DNA of 19,633 nucleotides from NCBI GenBank assembly GCA_038894275.1, contig JAWAPU010000004.1, positions 1-19,633 of the forward strand, given 5' to 3'. The DNA comes from JAWAPU01 sp038894275. Its GTDB lineage: Archaea > Nanobdellota > Nanobdellia > UBA10117. The notes beneath the pieces were generated by a model that saw only the letters and a list, made by a program, of their open reading frames with translations, was not told the origin of the DNA and did not search any database. Below are positions 14,705 through 19,633 of the stretch, piece after piece (position 1 is the first letter of the stretch; every line of letters starts with the position of its first letter). The position numbers and the translations under genes are program-made.

Positions 14705-14949
14705 TTTCGACCTTTGCCAGGCATGGCTTCTTTTAACTCTATGTGTCCTAAAGCTAATAGTACTGCGCCAAGGCCAAAGAATAAAGGTATGACAAGCAAT
14801 TCTTTGCCAGATGGCAAAGGAACATTTGCAAGAAGCATTCTTAACGCACCCAATAGAGTCGCGTAAAAACCAAAACCGAGCCACGTAGCGCCTACAAAAA
14901 TTAAAAACAGACCGATTATTTCGTAATGTCTTAAATTTGTTTTTGCCAT
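14698..14949 (-). CDS. 83-residue two-helix membrane protein
   Basis: A small hydrophobic protein of unknown family. Two membrane segments are clear: about residues 10-40 (IIGLFLIFVGATWLGFGFYA...) and about 50-70 (LLVIPLFFGLGAVLLALG), joined by a short loop. The C-terminus is basic (PGKGRKR) and probably cytoplasmic. It is the first gene of a two-gene operon with the 46-residue protein. A TATA-like stretch about 24 bp before the ATG at 14949 supports the start and a leaderless mRNA. An alternative frame across 14621-14884 was rejected because it lacks these signals. Confidence 0.72.
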   Translation of the reverse strand: MAKTNLRHYEIIGLFLIFVGATWLGFGFYATLLGALRMLLANVPLPSGKELLVIPLFFGLGAVLLALGHIELKEAMPGKGRKR

Positions 14950-14965
14950 TGATTAAATTTTAAGA

Positions 14966-14978
14966 TTTTATATTTAAA
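14966..14978 (-). promoter_or_regulatory. TATA-like box of the small membrane-protein operon
   Basis: The complement of TTTTATATTTAAA is centred about 24 bp before the ATG at 14949. It lies in the gap between this operon and the tRNA-Pro 3' end. Confidence 0.5.
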
Positions 14979-15005
14979 TTTGAGTAATCGAAAATAAGTG
15001 GTAAG

Positions 15006-15079
15006 TGGGGCTGCCAGGATTTGAACCTGGATTGTCGGTGCCCAAGACCGAAGTCCTAACCAAGTTAGACTACAGCCCC
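15006..15079 (-). tRNA. tRNA-Pro (anticodon UGG)
   Basis: The minus strand folds as a full cloverleaf. Acceptor GGGGCTG pairs with CAGCCCC, the D arm is closed by GTC/GAC with the normal GG in its loop, and anticodon stem TCGGT/ACCGA encloses CTTGGGC with anticodon TGG. The T arm is CCAGG/CCTGG around the normal TTCAAAT. The discriminator base is A and no CCA is encoded. No intron is present. A TATA-like box lies about 26 bp before its 5' end, within the 37-bp gap shared with the exchanger gene. Confidence 0.95.
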
Positions 15080-15116
15080 AAAAGTTTTTTATTTAAAGTT
15101 ATTTTTAAGTTTTATT
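15080..15116. promoter_or_regulatory. Divergent promoter between tRNA-Pro and the cation exchanger
   Basis: On the plus strand TTTATTTAAA (15088-15097) is about 25 bp before the exchanger ATG. On the minus strand TTAAAAAT (complement of 15101-15108) is about 26 bp before the tRNA 5' end. The two boxes are 3 bp apart. Confidence 0.5.
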
Positions 15117-16061
15117 ATGGCCATTACACTTATAAATTTTTTATTGTTTTTAAGTAGCCTGTTCGCTCTAGGTTTTTTTGGTCAATTAGTAGTATCCTCT
15201 CTTGTAAAAGTAGCTACATTTTTAAAATTAAAAGAGTTTACCGCAGCTTTTATCTTAATAGCTTTTGCTACAACACTGCCAGAACTTTTCTTTGGTGTTT
15301 TTTCTGCTTTAAATGGCGTACCAGAACTTTCTTTAGGTAACGTGGTTGGAACTGTTTTGGTAAATTTATGTTTAATAGGAGGAGTTGCAACTTTGTTAAG
15401 CAAAAACATTACTTTTAGCGAAAAACAAATACGCAAAGATTTTTGGATTTGTTTTGGAATTGTTTTGATTCCTGTTGTTTTGCTTATAGATGGGGTATTG
15501 GGAAGATTAGATGGCTTTATTTTGATAGCGGTCTTTATTGGCTATTTAAGCTATCTTATCTCTAAAAGAAAAAAAGAAAGAGCAAATTTTAAAAATAGCA
15601 TAACTAAAATGCAATTTGTAATAGCGACTTTTCTTTTAGTAATAGGATTTTTAATGATTTATTTTTCAGCAGAATACCTAGTAAGATTTAGCGAATTAAT
15701 CATAAAAGAATTGGGTTGGTCGGAGTTTTTCTTTAGTTTAATTATCATTGCTATAGGCACTTCAATACCAGAATTAACTTTTGCATCAGTCGCAGCTTTA
15801 AAAGGTCATGGTCAGATGGCTATTGGAGACTTACTTGGTGCAGTAATATTTGATTTTGGACTTATTTTAGGCGTTACAGCTATAATCAAACCCATAAAAA
15901 TTCTTTTCTCGTCTATTTTAATTGATCTTATATTTATGATATTTGCGGTGTTCTTTTTTGTAATTCTTGCGCAATCAGGCAAAAAGCTAACATGGACGGA
16001 AGGAATTGCACTAATATTTTATTATGTGCTTTTCTTGATAGTTGTGTTTTCTCTGAAATAA
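15117..16061 (+). CDS. CaCA-family sodium/calcium exchanger-like membrane protein
   Basis: The 314-residue protein has about ten hydrophobic helices and the two alpha-repeats of the CaCA exchangers. Repeat 1 has ATTLPELFFG followed by LGNVVGTVLVN, and repeat 2 has GTSIPELTFAS followed by IGDLLGAVIFD. The two acidic residues of the TxPEL segments are the usual ion-binding sites. Such proteins swap Ca2+ (or another divalent ion) for Na+ or H+ across the membrane; the ion is not certain here. In repeat 2 the common G-N-x-x-G reads GDLLG. The stop codon lies 1 bp from the 3' end of the convergent tRNA-Gly. The mRNA is probably leaderless. Confidence 0.9.
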   Translation: MAITLINFLLFLSSLFALGFFGQLVVSSLVKVATFLKLKEFTAAFILIAFATTLPELFFGVFSALNGVPELSLGNVVGTVLVNLCLIGGVATLLSKNITFSEKQIRKDFWICFGIVLIPVVLLIDGVLGRLDGFILIAVFIGYLSYLISKRKKERANFKNSITKMQFVIATFLLVIGFLMIYFSAEYLVRFSELIIKELGWSEFFFSLIIIAIGTSIPELTFASVAALKGHGQMAIGDLLGAVIFDFGLILGVTAIIKPIKILFSSILIDLIFMIFAVFFFVILAQSGKKLTWTEGIALIFYYVLFLIVVFSLK

Positions 16062-16062
16062 A

Positions 16063-16133
16063 TGCGCCAGCCGGGATTCGCACCCGGGTTTTACGCTTGG
16101 CAAGCGCATGTCCTACTACTAGACTACTGGCGC
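16063..16133 (-). tRNA. tRNA-Gly (anticodon GCC) with altered D-loop/T-loop contact
   Basis: The minus strand forms a cloverleaf. Acceptor GCGCCAG/CTGGCGC, anticodon stem TGCGC/GCGTA around TTGCCAA (anticodon GCC) and T stem CCGGG/CCCGG are all clear, with discriminator A and no encoded CCA. The T loop reads TGCGAAT rather than TTCRAAT, giving G at position 55 where U is nearly universal. The D loop reads AGTAGTA rather than AGTGGTA, giving A at position 18. Both partners of the usual 18-55 contact are therefore changed. Its 3' end is 1 bp from the exchanger stop codon. Confidence 0.92.
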
Positions 16134-16175
16134 ATTTTTTTAATTAAATTTTATCTTTAAAAAATTTAGCGATGG

Positions 16176-16186
16176 TTTTTTAAATA
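16176..16186 (+). promoter_or_regulatory. TATA-like box of the 56-aa gene
   Basis: TTTTTTAAATA is centred about 28 bp before the ATG at 16209. It supports a leaderless mRNA and helps confirm the small gene. Confidence 0.5.
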
Positions 16187-16208
16187 ACTAATTGCAAATT
16201 ATTCTAAC

Positions 16209-16379
16209 ATGGCCAATAAAAACCCGCTTCACGCCGCAATTGTTGAATCTTTATTAAAAAAAGCGCAGGAAAAAGAGGCTCCAACAGAGCCCGAAAGACC
16301 GTCCAACCAAGACCCAAAACAAATTGAAGAACTTGTGAAACAATTGAAGGCACAAACAGCTGCGAAAAGAGTGAAATAA
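16209..16379 (+). CDS. 56-residue charged hypothetical protein
   Basis: The frame runs ATG at 16209 to TAA at 16377-16379. The protein starts MANKNPLHAAIVESLLKKAQ, has a proline- and glutamate-rich middle (EKEAPTEPERPSNQDP) and ends in a second helix (KQIEELVKQLKAQ) with a basic tail. Two short amphipathic helices joined by a flexible linker suggest a small binding or adaptor protein. Its first half resembles no family I can name. Support comes from a TATA box at the standard spacing and a protein-like, well-mixed composition that is less AT-rich than the flanks. Its stop is 28 bp from that of the convergent aCPSF2 gene. Confidence 0.6.
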   Translation: MANKNPLHAAIVESLLKKAQEKEAPTEPERPSNQDPKQIEELVKQLKAQTAAKRVK

Positions 16380-16407
16380 AATAATAAACATCAAAATATT
16401 TAAAAAT

Positions 16408-17667
16408 CTACACTATTATTTTATCCCCATTTTTAGGGGCTATAGCATTTATGCCGAATCTAGATTTTATTTCGGTTGCAAATTTTTCACAATAATCCCC
16501 ATGCATACAAATCACTTTTTCAGGCGAAACTTTTTGAACAAATTTTAATAATTCGGATCTGCCTGCATGCGCCGAAAAATCAAAAGATAAAATTTTCATT
16601 TTCACTTTCAAATTTATTGCTCCAATCGTATATTGTCCTGTATCTAACAAGTATCTTCCTGCAGTTCTTGGAATTTGATATCCAGTAAAGATAATTGCGC
16701 AATCGTCCCTATTATAAAGTTGTTTCATATAGTGTACGATTGGACCACCTTCCATAGCAGCTCCTGTAGTCAAAATAACGCAAGGTTCTTGAATCGCATT
16801 ATTACGCTCTTCATTTTCAAATAAAGGTATTGCATTTTCTACTGCGTCATGCAATTTTTTAGAATTTCGAACAAATTCGGGATGAGCTAAAGCTATATTT
16901 GTAGCACTTTTAGCCATACCATCTAAATAAACTGGCCAATTTGCACCAAATTGGTCCAAAATCATAAGAATTTCTGCCGCACGAATTGCATAAACTGGCA
17001 AAAGGGCTATACCGCCAGATTCAACCGTCTGCCTAATTGCTTCATATAAATTTTTTTCAGATTCTTCTCTAGATGGATGCTCTTTACTTCCATAAGTACA
17101 TTCCATAACTGCAACATCAATATCTTTCGCATCAAACCTTGCGCCACACACTAATCGGGTTGGATCAAGTTTAAAATCGCCAGTATAAAGAATTTTTTTA
17201 TATTTGTTTTTATCTTTATATTTTAAAACAAAAATACAACTGCCAGGCATATGCCCTGCATCCCAAATTTCGATGGACGTCTTTGAGCTGAGAGAAATTT
17301 CATCCCCGTAAGAAATTTTTTTAAGAGCTTTTTTAAGATTTATAATATCCGTAGGAGAATATTTAGTTTGTTGACCTTTGAGTTTTAATATTTTTAAAGA
17401 ATCTCTTAACAAAAGATCTGCATAATCTATAGTTGGAGAAGTCGCATATACGTTGCAACGCGTGTTTTTATATAAAACTGCTGAATTTCCTAAATGATCT
17501 AAATGGCCGTGTGTTAATAACGCATCAGTAACTGTTGCCTTTGGCCAAGCAGGATTTTCTCCTGTTTCAACCTTAACCCCGTAGTCAAAAATAACCCCTT
17601 TATCTGTTTTTACAAAGAGCGCGTTTCTACCTACTTCTCTGAATCCGCCCAAGCAAAATAAATCCAT
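16408..17667 (-). CDS. Beta-CASP metallo-ribonuclease, aCPSF2 type
   Basis: An RNA-cleaving enzyme of the MBL/beta-CASP family related to the mRNA 3'-end nuclease CPSF73. At 419 residues it fits archaeal aCPSF2, which lacks the KH domains of aCPSF1. The metal and catalytic residues are complete: HGHLDH (53-58), H139 in AGHMPGS, D164 in TGDF, E189 in MECTYG (motif A), H367 in SAHAGR (motif B) and H389 in CMHGD (motif C). Endo- and exonuclease activity are known in the family. The ATG lies 2 nt after the stop of the 62-residue gene, so the two form one transcription unit. Confidence 0.92.
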   Translation of the reverse strand: MDLFCLGGFREVGRNALFVKTDKGVIFDYGVKVETGENPAWPKATVTDALLTHGHLDHLGNSAVLYKNTRCNVYATSPTIDYADLLLRDSLKILKLKGQQTKYSPTDIINLKKALKKISYGDEISLSSKTSIEIWDAGHMPGSCIFVLKYKDKNKYKKILYTGDFKLDPTRLVCGARFDAKDIDVAVMECTYGSKEHPSREESEKNLYEAIRQTVESGGIALLPVYAIRAAEILMILDQFGANWPVYLDGMAKSATNIALAHPEFVRNSKKLHDAVENAIPLFENEERNNAIQEPCVILTTGAAMEGGPIVHYMKQLYNRDDCAIIFTGYQIPRTAGRYLLDTGQYTIGAINLKVKMKILSFDFSAHAGRSELLKFVQKVSPEKVICMHGDYCEKFATEIKSRFGINAIAPKNGDKIIV

Positions 17668-17669
17668 GC

Positions 17670-17858
17670 TTACTTTTTCGTTTTTTTACTTTCGGTATTT
17701 TCTAATTTTGTTATATCAATACCTAACTTTTGTAATGCGTCCACATGCGCTTTTATTAAAGTATCAACAATACCAACCAAACGCACGAGCTCTTGTCTCT
17801 CTTTAATCAAAGTACTTATTGCTCCTTTATGAAATCCTATTTCTTCTTCTTTTGCCAT
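17670..17858 (-). CDS. 62-residue coiled-coil protein upstream of aCPSF2
   Basis: A small, largely helical protein: MAKEEEIGFHKGAISTLIKE, then a heptad-like helix to about residue 45 and a lysine-rich tail. The pattern suggests a short coiled coil or helical hairpin. No family name is claimed, although similar short proteins starting with an EEIGFHKG phrase seem to recur in small-genome archaea (from memory only). It leads the transcription unit with aCPSF2, separated by 2 nt. A perfect TTTATAAA lies 26 bp before its ATG. Tight coupling to an RNA nuclease makes a partner or regulator role plausible. Confidence 0.7.
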   Translation of the reverse strand: MAKEEEIGFHKGAISTLIKERQELVRLVGIVDTLIKAHVDALQKLGIDITKLENTESKKTKK

Positions 17859-17879
17859 GTATTGAATTAGGTTAATTTG

Positions 17880-17887
17880 TTTATAAA
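17880..17887 (-). promoter_or_regulatory. TATA box of the 62-aa gene and aCPSF2 operon
   Basis: The palindrome TTTATAAA is centred about 26 bp before the ATG at 17858 on the minus strand. Confidence 0.6.
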
Positions 17888-17905
17888 TTAATCGCCCCCT
17901 AAAAA

Positions 17906-17913
17906 TTTTTAAA
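17906..17913 (+). promoter_or_regulatory. TATA-like box of the presenilin-like protease gene
   Basis: TTTTTAAA is centred about 26 bp before the ATG at 17936. It lies 18 bp from the minus-strand TATA of the 62-aa gene. Confidence 0.5.
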
Positions 17914-17935
17914 GCCGAAATAAATTTTAAGACTA

Positions 17936-18787
17936 ATGGTTGATTTTAAAAGCAAACTATTGGCGATAGAAAGTGTTTTATTTTTAGCAGTACAAGGTTT
18001 AGCTTTATTTGCTGCTAATCAATTTCTACTACGGAAAGAAATTGCCATCCCATCTGCTGAAGGTGGGTTTTTTAGATTGTTGCAAATACTAATTGCTTTT
18101 ATAATAGCTATGATTCTTTTTATTTTAGCATTAAAATTTTTAAAAGGCCCAATAAGTTTTGGATTTTTCTTTTCACTTATATTATTAATAGGTATGCATA
18201 CCATGCTTACATCTATTTTACCAAGTATTGTCGCAATGATAATAGCAATTGGACTTCTTTTAGTGAGATGGAAATGGCCAAATGTGGTAACTCATAATTT
18301 CACAATAATTTTAGGCGTGGCTGGTATTTCAGCATACTTAGGTTTAAATTTAAGGCCTTGGCCAGAAGTCATTCTGCTTTTACTTGGTCTTTCCCTTTAT
18401 GATTTTATAGCAGTCTTTAAAACTAACATAATGCTTAATTTTTTTAAAAATCTCTTAAAAAAAGGTACACCATTAGCAATAATCGTACCTGAAAAAACAA
18501 CTTCGTTGGCAACAAATGTGCAAAAAGTTTCTGCAAAAAAATTGAAAGAAAAAGATAAAAAAGTATTAATGTTAGGTACAGGAGATTTGGCATTCCCAGC
18601 CTTATTTGTTGTTTCAGCATATGCCATAAACGGCGTAATCCCTGCAATAGCAATTGTAATAGGGTCTATGTTTGGTCTATGCGGAAATCATTATCTTTTA
18701 ACAATTAAAAAATTTAGATTTATCCCTGCACTACCTTTATTAGCTTTTTCAAGCATAATCGCATATTTAATTGCGATTATGATTTAA
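17936..18787 (+). CDS. Presenilin/signal-peptide-peptidase-like aspartyl protease (A22 family)
   Basis: A 283-residue protein with about nine membrane helices that should cut peptides inside the membrane. The two catalytic aspartates lie in LYDFIAV (Y155-D156) and GTGDLAFP (G214-D217), and the family PALP motif is at 264-267. A hydrophilic loop between the two aspartate helices (about residues 185-210, Lys- and Thr-rich) matches the presenilin layout. Archaeal relatives cleave signal-peptide-like substrates; the natural substrate here is unknown. With the M50 gene it is the second intramembrane protease in the window. It is convergent with rpsB, with 17 bp between stops. Confidence 0.92.
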   Translation: MVDFKSKLLAIESVLFLAVQGLALFAANQFLLRKEIAIPSAEGGFFRLLQILIAFIIAMILFILALKFLKGPISFGFFFSLILLIGMHTMLTSILPSIVAMIIAIGLLLVRWKWPNVVTHNFTIILGVAGISAYLGLNLRPWPEVILLLLGLSLYDFIAVFKTNIMLNFFKNLLKKGTPLAIIVPEKTTSLATNVQKVSAKKLKEKDKKVLMLGTGDLAFPALFVVSAYAINGVIPAIAIVIGSMFGLCGNHYLLTIKKFRFIPALPLLAFSSIIAYLIAIMI

Positions 18788-18804
18788 TAATAGAATATAT
18801 AGAT

Positions 18805-19407
18805 TTATTCAACAAAAAAATCTTCTTGCGGCAAAGGTTGTTGCAATAGCCCTTTTTCTCGTAAATATTCTGTAGCTAAAATCCAATAAATCAAGCCCAA
18901 AGAGCGCGAACCTTTGTTATTACAAGGAATTATAAAGTCCACATTTTCAGCTACATTGTTTGTATCGCAAAGAGCTATAACAGGAACACCTGCTAAAACT
19001 GCATCATGTATCGCATTTTTATCTGGTAAAGGATCGGTTACTAAAATTATTTTTGGTTCAAAGTAATTTTCTAAATCTAAATTTGTAATGATGCCTGCTG
19101 GATATCTGCCCGTATAAAATTTGGCTCCGGTATATTTTCCAAAAGCTCGTACTGCTTTCCAGCCGTTTTCTCTTCTACAAACCACTAATATTTCTTCTGG
19201 CGAATATTTTGACAAAATCTTTACTGCCAATCTTAACCTCTTATCAATTTCGTTTAAATTTAATGTGCATAATCCTTGAGTATTAATTTTATAGATAAAA
19301 GGTAGCATATCTTTTGTTTTAATTTTCGTTCCTATGTAAACTCCTGCAGCTAGATATTGCTCTATTGGGACGAGTAACTTTGTTTCGTTAATATCTGCTT
19401 CGGGCAT
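18805..19407 (-). CDS. rpsB: Small ribosomal subunit protein uS2
   Basis: This 200-residue protein is archaeal uS2, which binds near the 30S head-body junction. It matches in length and in order of family segments: LVPIEQYLAAGVYIGTKIKT (about 11-30), the Asn/Leu-rich LNEIDKRLRLAVKIL, the AFGKYTGAKFYTGRYPAG region (about 90-107), TDPLPDKNAIHDA, VIALCDTNNVAENVDFIIPC and the final SRSLGLIYWILATEYLREKG. The ATG at 19407 has a TATA-like box about 28 bp upstream. Unlike in many archaea, no ribosomal or enolase gene is directly upstream; a tandem repeat begins 44 bp before the start. Confidence 0.96.
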   Translation of the reverse strand: MPEADINETKLLVPIEQYLAAGVYIGTKIKTKDMLPFIYKINTQGLCTLNLNEIDKRLRLAVKILSKYSPEEILVVCRRENGWKAVRAFGKYTGAKFYTGRYPAGIITNLDLENYFEPKIILVTDPLPDKNAIHDAVLAGVPVIALCDTNNVAENVDFIIPCNNKGSRSLGLIYWILATEYLREKGLLQQPLPQEDFFVE

Positions 19408-19430
19408 ATGAAAAAGCTAAAAGAAATGCA

Positions 19431-19439
19431 TTTTTTAAA
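19431..19439 (-). promoter_or_regulatory. TATA-like box of rpsB
   Basis: On the minus strand this reads TTTAAAAAA, centred about 28 bp before the ATG, with a purine-rich stretch (GGAAAGG) just upstream that could be a BRE. The box lies only 11 bp from the tandem repeat. Confidence 0.5.
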
Positions 19440-19450
19440 CCTTTCCCTCA

Positions 19451-19633
19451 GCCGTAACCCGGCTGGCGTGTTGTATGTCTCGCTATCGCTCGAGCATACG
19501 TTCTTACGAAATTAAGTGGCAAGGCCGTAACCCGGCTGGCGTGTTGTATGTCTCGCTATCGCTCGAGCATACGTTCTTACGAAATTAAGTGGCAAGGCCG
19601 TAACCCGGCTGGCGTGTTGTATGTCTCGCTATC
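19451..19633. repeat. Perfect 73-bp tandem repeat, at least 2.5 copies, running off the window
   Basis: Copies begin at 19451, 19524 and 19597; the first two are identical over 73 bp and the third matches for all 37 bp seen. Each unit starts GCCGTAACCCGGC and contains two hairpins: GCCG/CGGC, and a longer one with GTATG, a bulged T and CTCG pairing with CGAG and CATAC (19473-19499 in copy 1). By eye, 38 of 73 bases are G or C, far above the surrounding DNA. The period is not a multiple of three, and no tRNA, CRISPR spacer or reading frame fits. Function is unknown. Confidence 0.92.

Noticed and set aside
14621..14884. An 87-residue minus-strand frame
   Set aside because: It overlaps two better-supported genes (83 and 46 residues), lacks a TATA box or Shine-Dalgarno sequence, and has an unlikely mix of Cys, Trp and His.
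19451..19633. A CRISPR array, integron attC array or tRNA-like array
   Set aside because: The units are identical with no variable spacers or cassettes between them, no attC core sites are seen, and the T-loop sequence needed for a tRNA is missing.

Overview
The window is a compact, strongly AT-rich stretch of archaeal chromosome. Archaeal or mainly archaeal markers include transcription factor B (TFB), the GatD/GatE tRNA-dependent amidotransferase, an FtsZ2-type cell-division protein, the Trm1 tRNA methyltransferase, an archaeal-type glutamyl-tRNA synthetase, an aCPSF2-type beta-CASP ribonuclease, a presenilin-like A22 protease and archaeal uS2. Nearly every gene or operon has a TATA-like box centred about 24-28 bp before its start codon, so most mRNAs should be leaderless. 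The tight packing, convergent overlaps and many tiny membrane proteins suit a small-genome archaeon, possibly of DPANN type, but the lineage cannot be fixed from sequence alone.

Layout, left to right. 2-5179: the 3' end of tfb, trm1 (-), an M50 site-2-protease-like gene (+), and the gatD-gatE operon (-). 5180-6708: a 320-bp intergenic region leads into ftsZ2, which has an unusual leader and 3' region. 6709-8776: a nitroreductase (-), a metallo-beta-lactamase-fold hydrolase (+) and a small Cys-rich exported protein (-). 8836-12121: an Lhr-type helicase and a calcineurin-like phosphoesterase, overlapping by 17 bp. 12111-14949: a single-pass membrane protein (-), gltX (+), and a two-gene operon of tiny membrane proteins (-). 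15006-16379: tRNA-Pro(UGG) (-), a CaCA cation exchanger (+), tRNA-Gly(GCC) (-) and a 56-aa protein (+). 16408-19407: aCPSF2 with a 62-aa partner (-), a presenilin-like protease (+) and rpsB (-). The right edge (19451 onward) is a perfect 73-bp tandem repeat that runs out of the window.

Most genes serve the information-processing core: transcription start (TFB), tRNA modification and charging (Trm1, GltX, GatDE, two tRNAs), RNA processing (aCPSF2), repair or RNA surveillance (Lhr with phosphoesterase), translation (uS2) and division (FtsZ2). GltX is expected to make Glu-tRNA(Gln), which GatDE converts to Gln-tRNA(Gln).

The most interesting signals are: (1) ftsZ2 regulation. The leader has a perfect Shine-Dalgarno sequence separated from the ATG by a hairpin that closes the gap to about 8 nt. 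The 3' region has a second exact copy of the Shine-Dalgarno block and a 13-bp complement to the leader. (2) The 73-bp tandem repeat upstream of rpsB. (3) A glutamyl-tRNA synthetase whose HIGH and EDTD active-site motifs are both altered. (4) A tRNA-Gly whose usual G18-U55 tertiary contact is replaced on both sides (A18, G55). (5) A small exported protein with 12 cysteines that resembles half a granulin.
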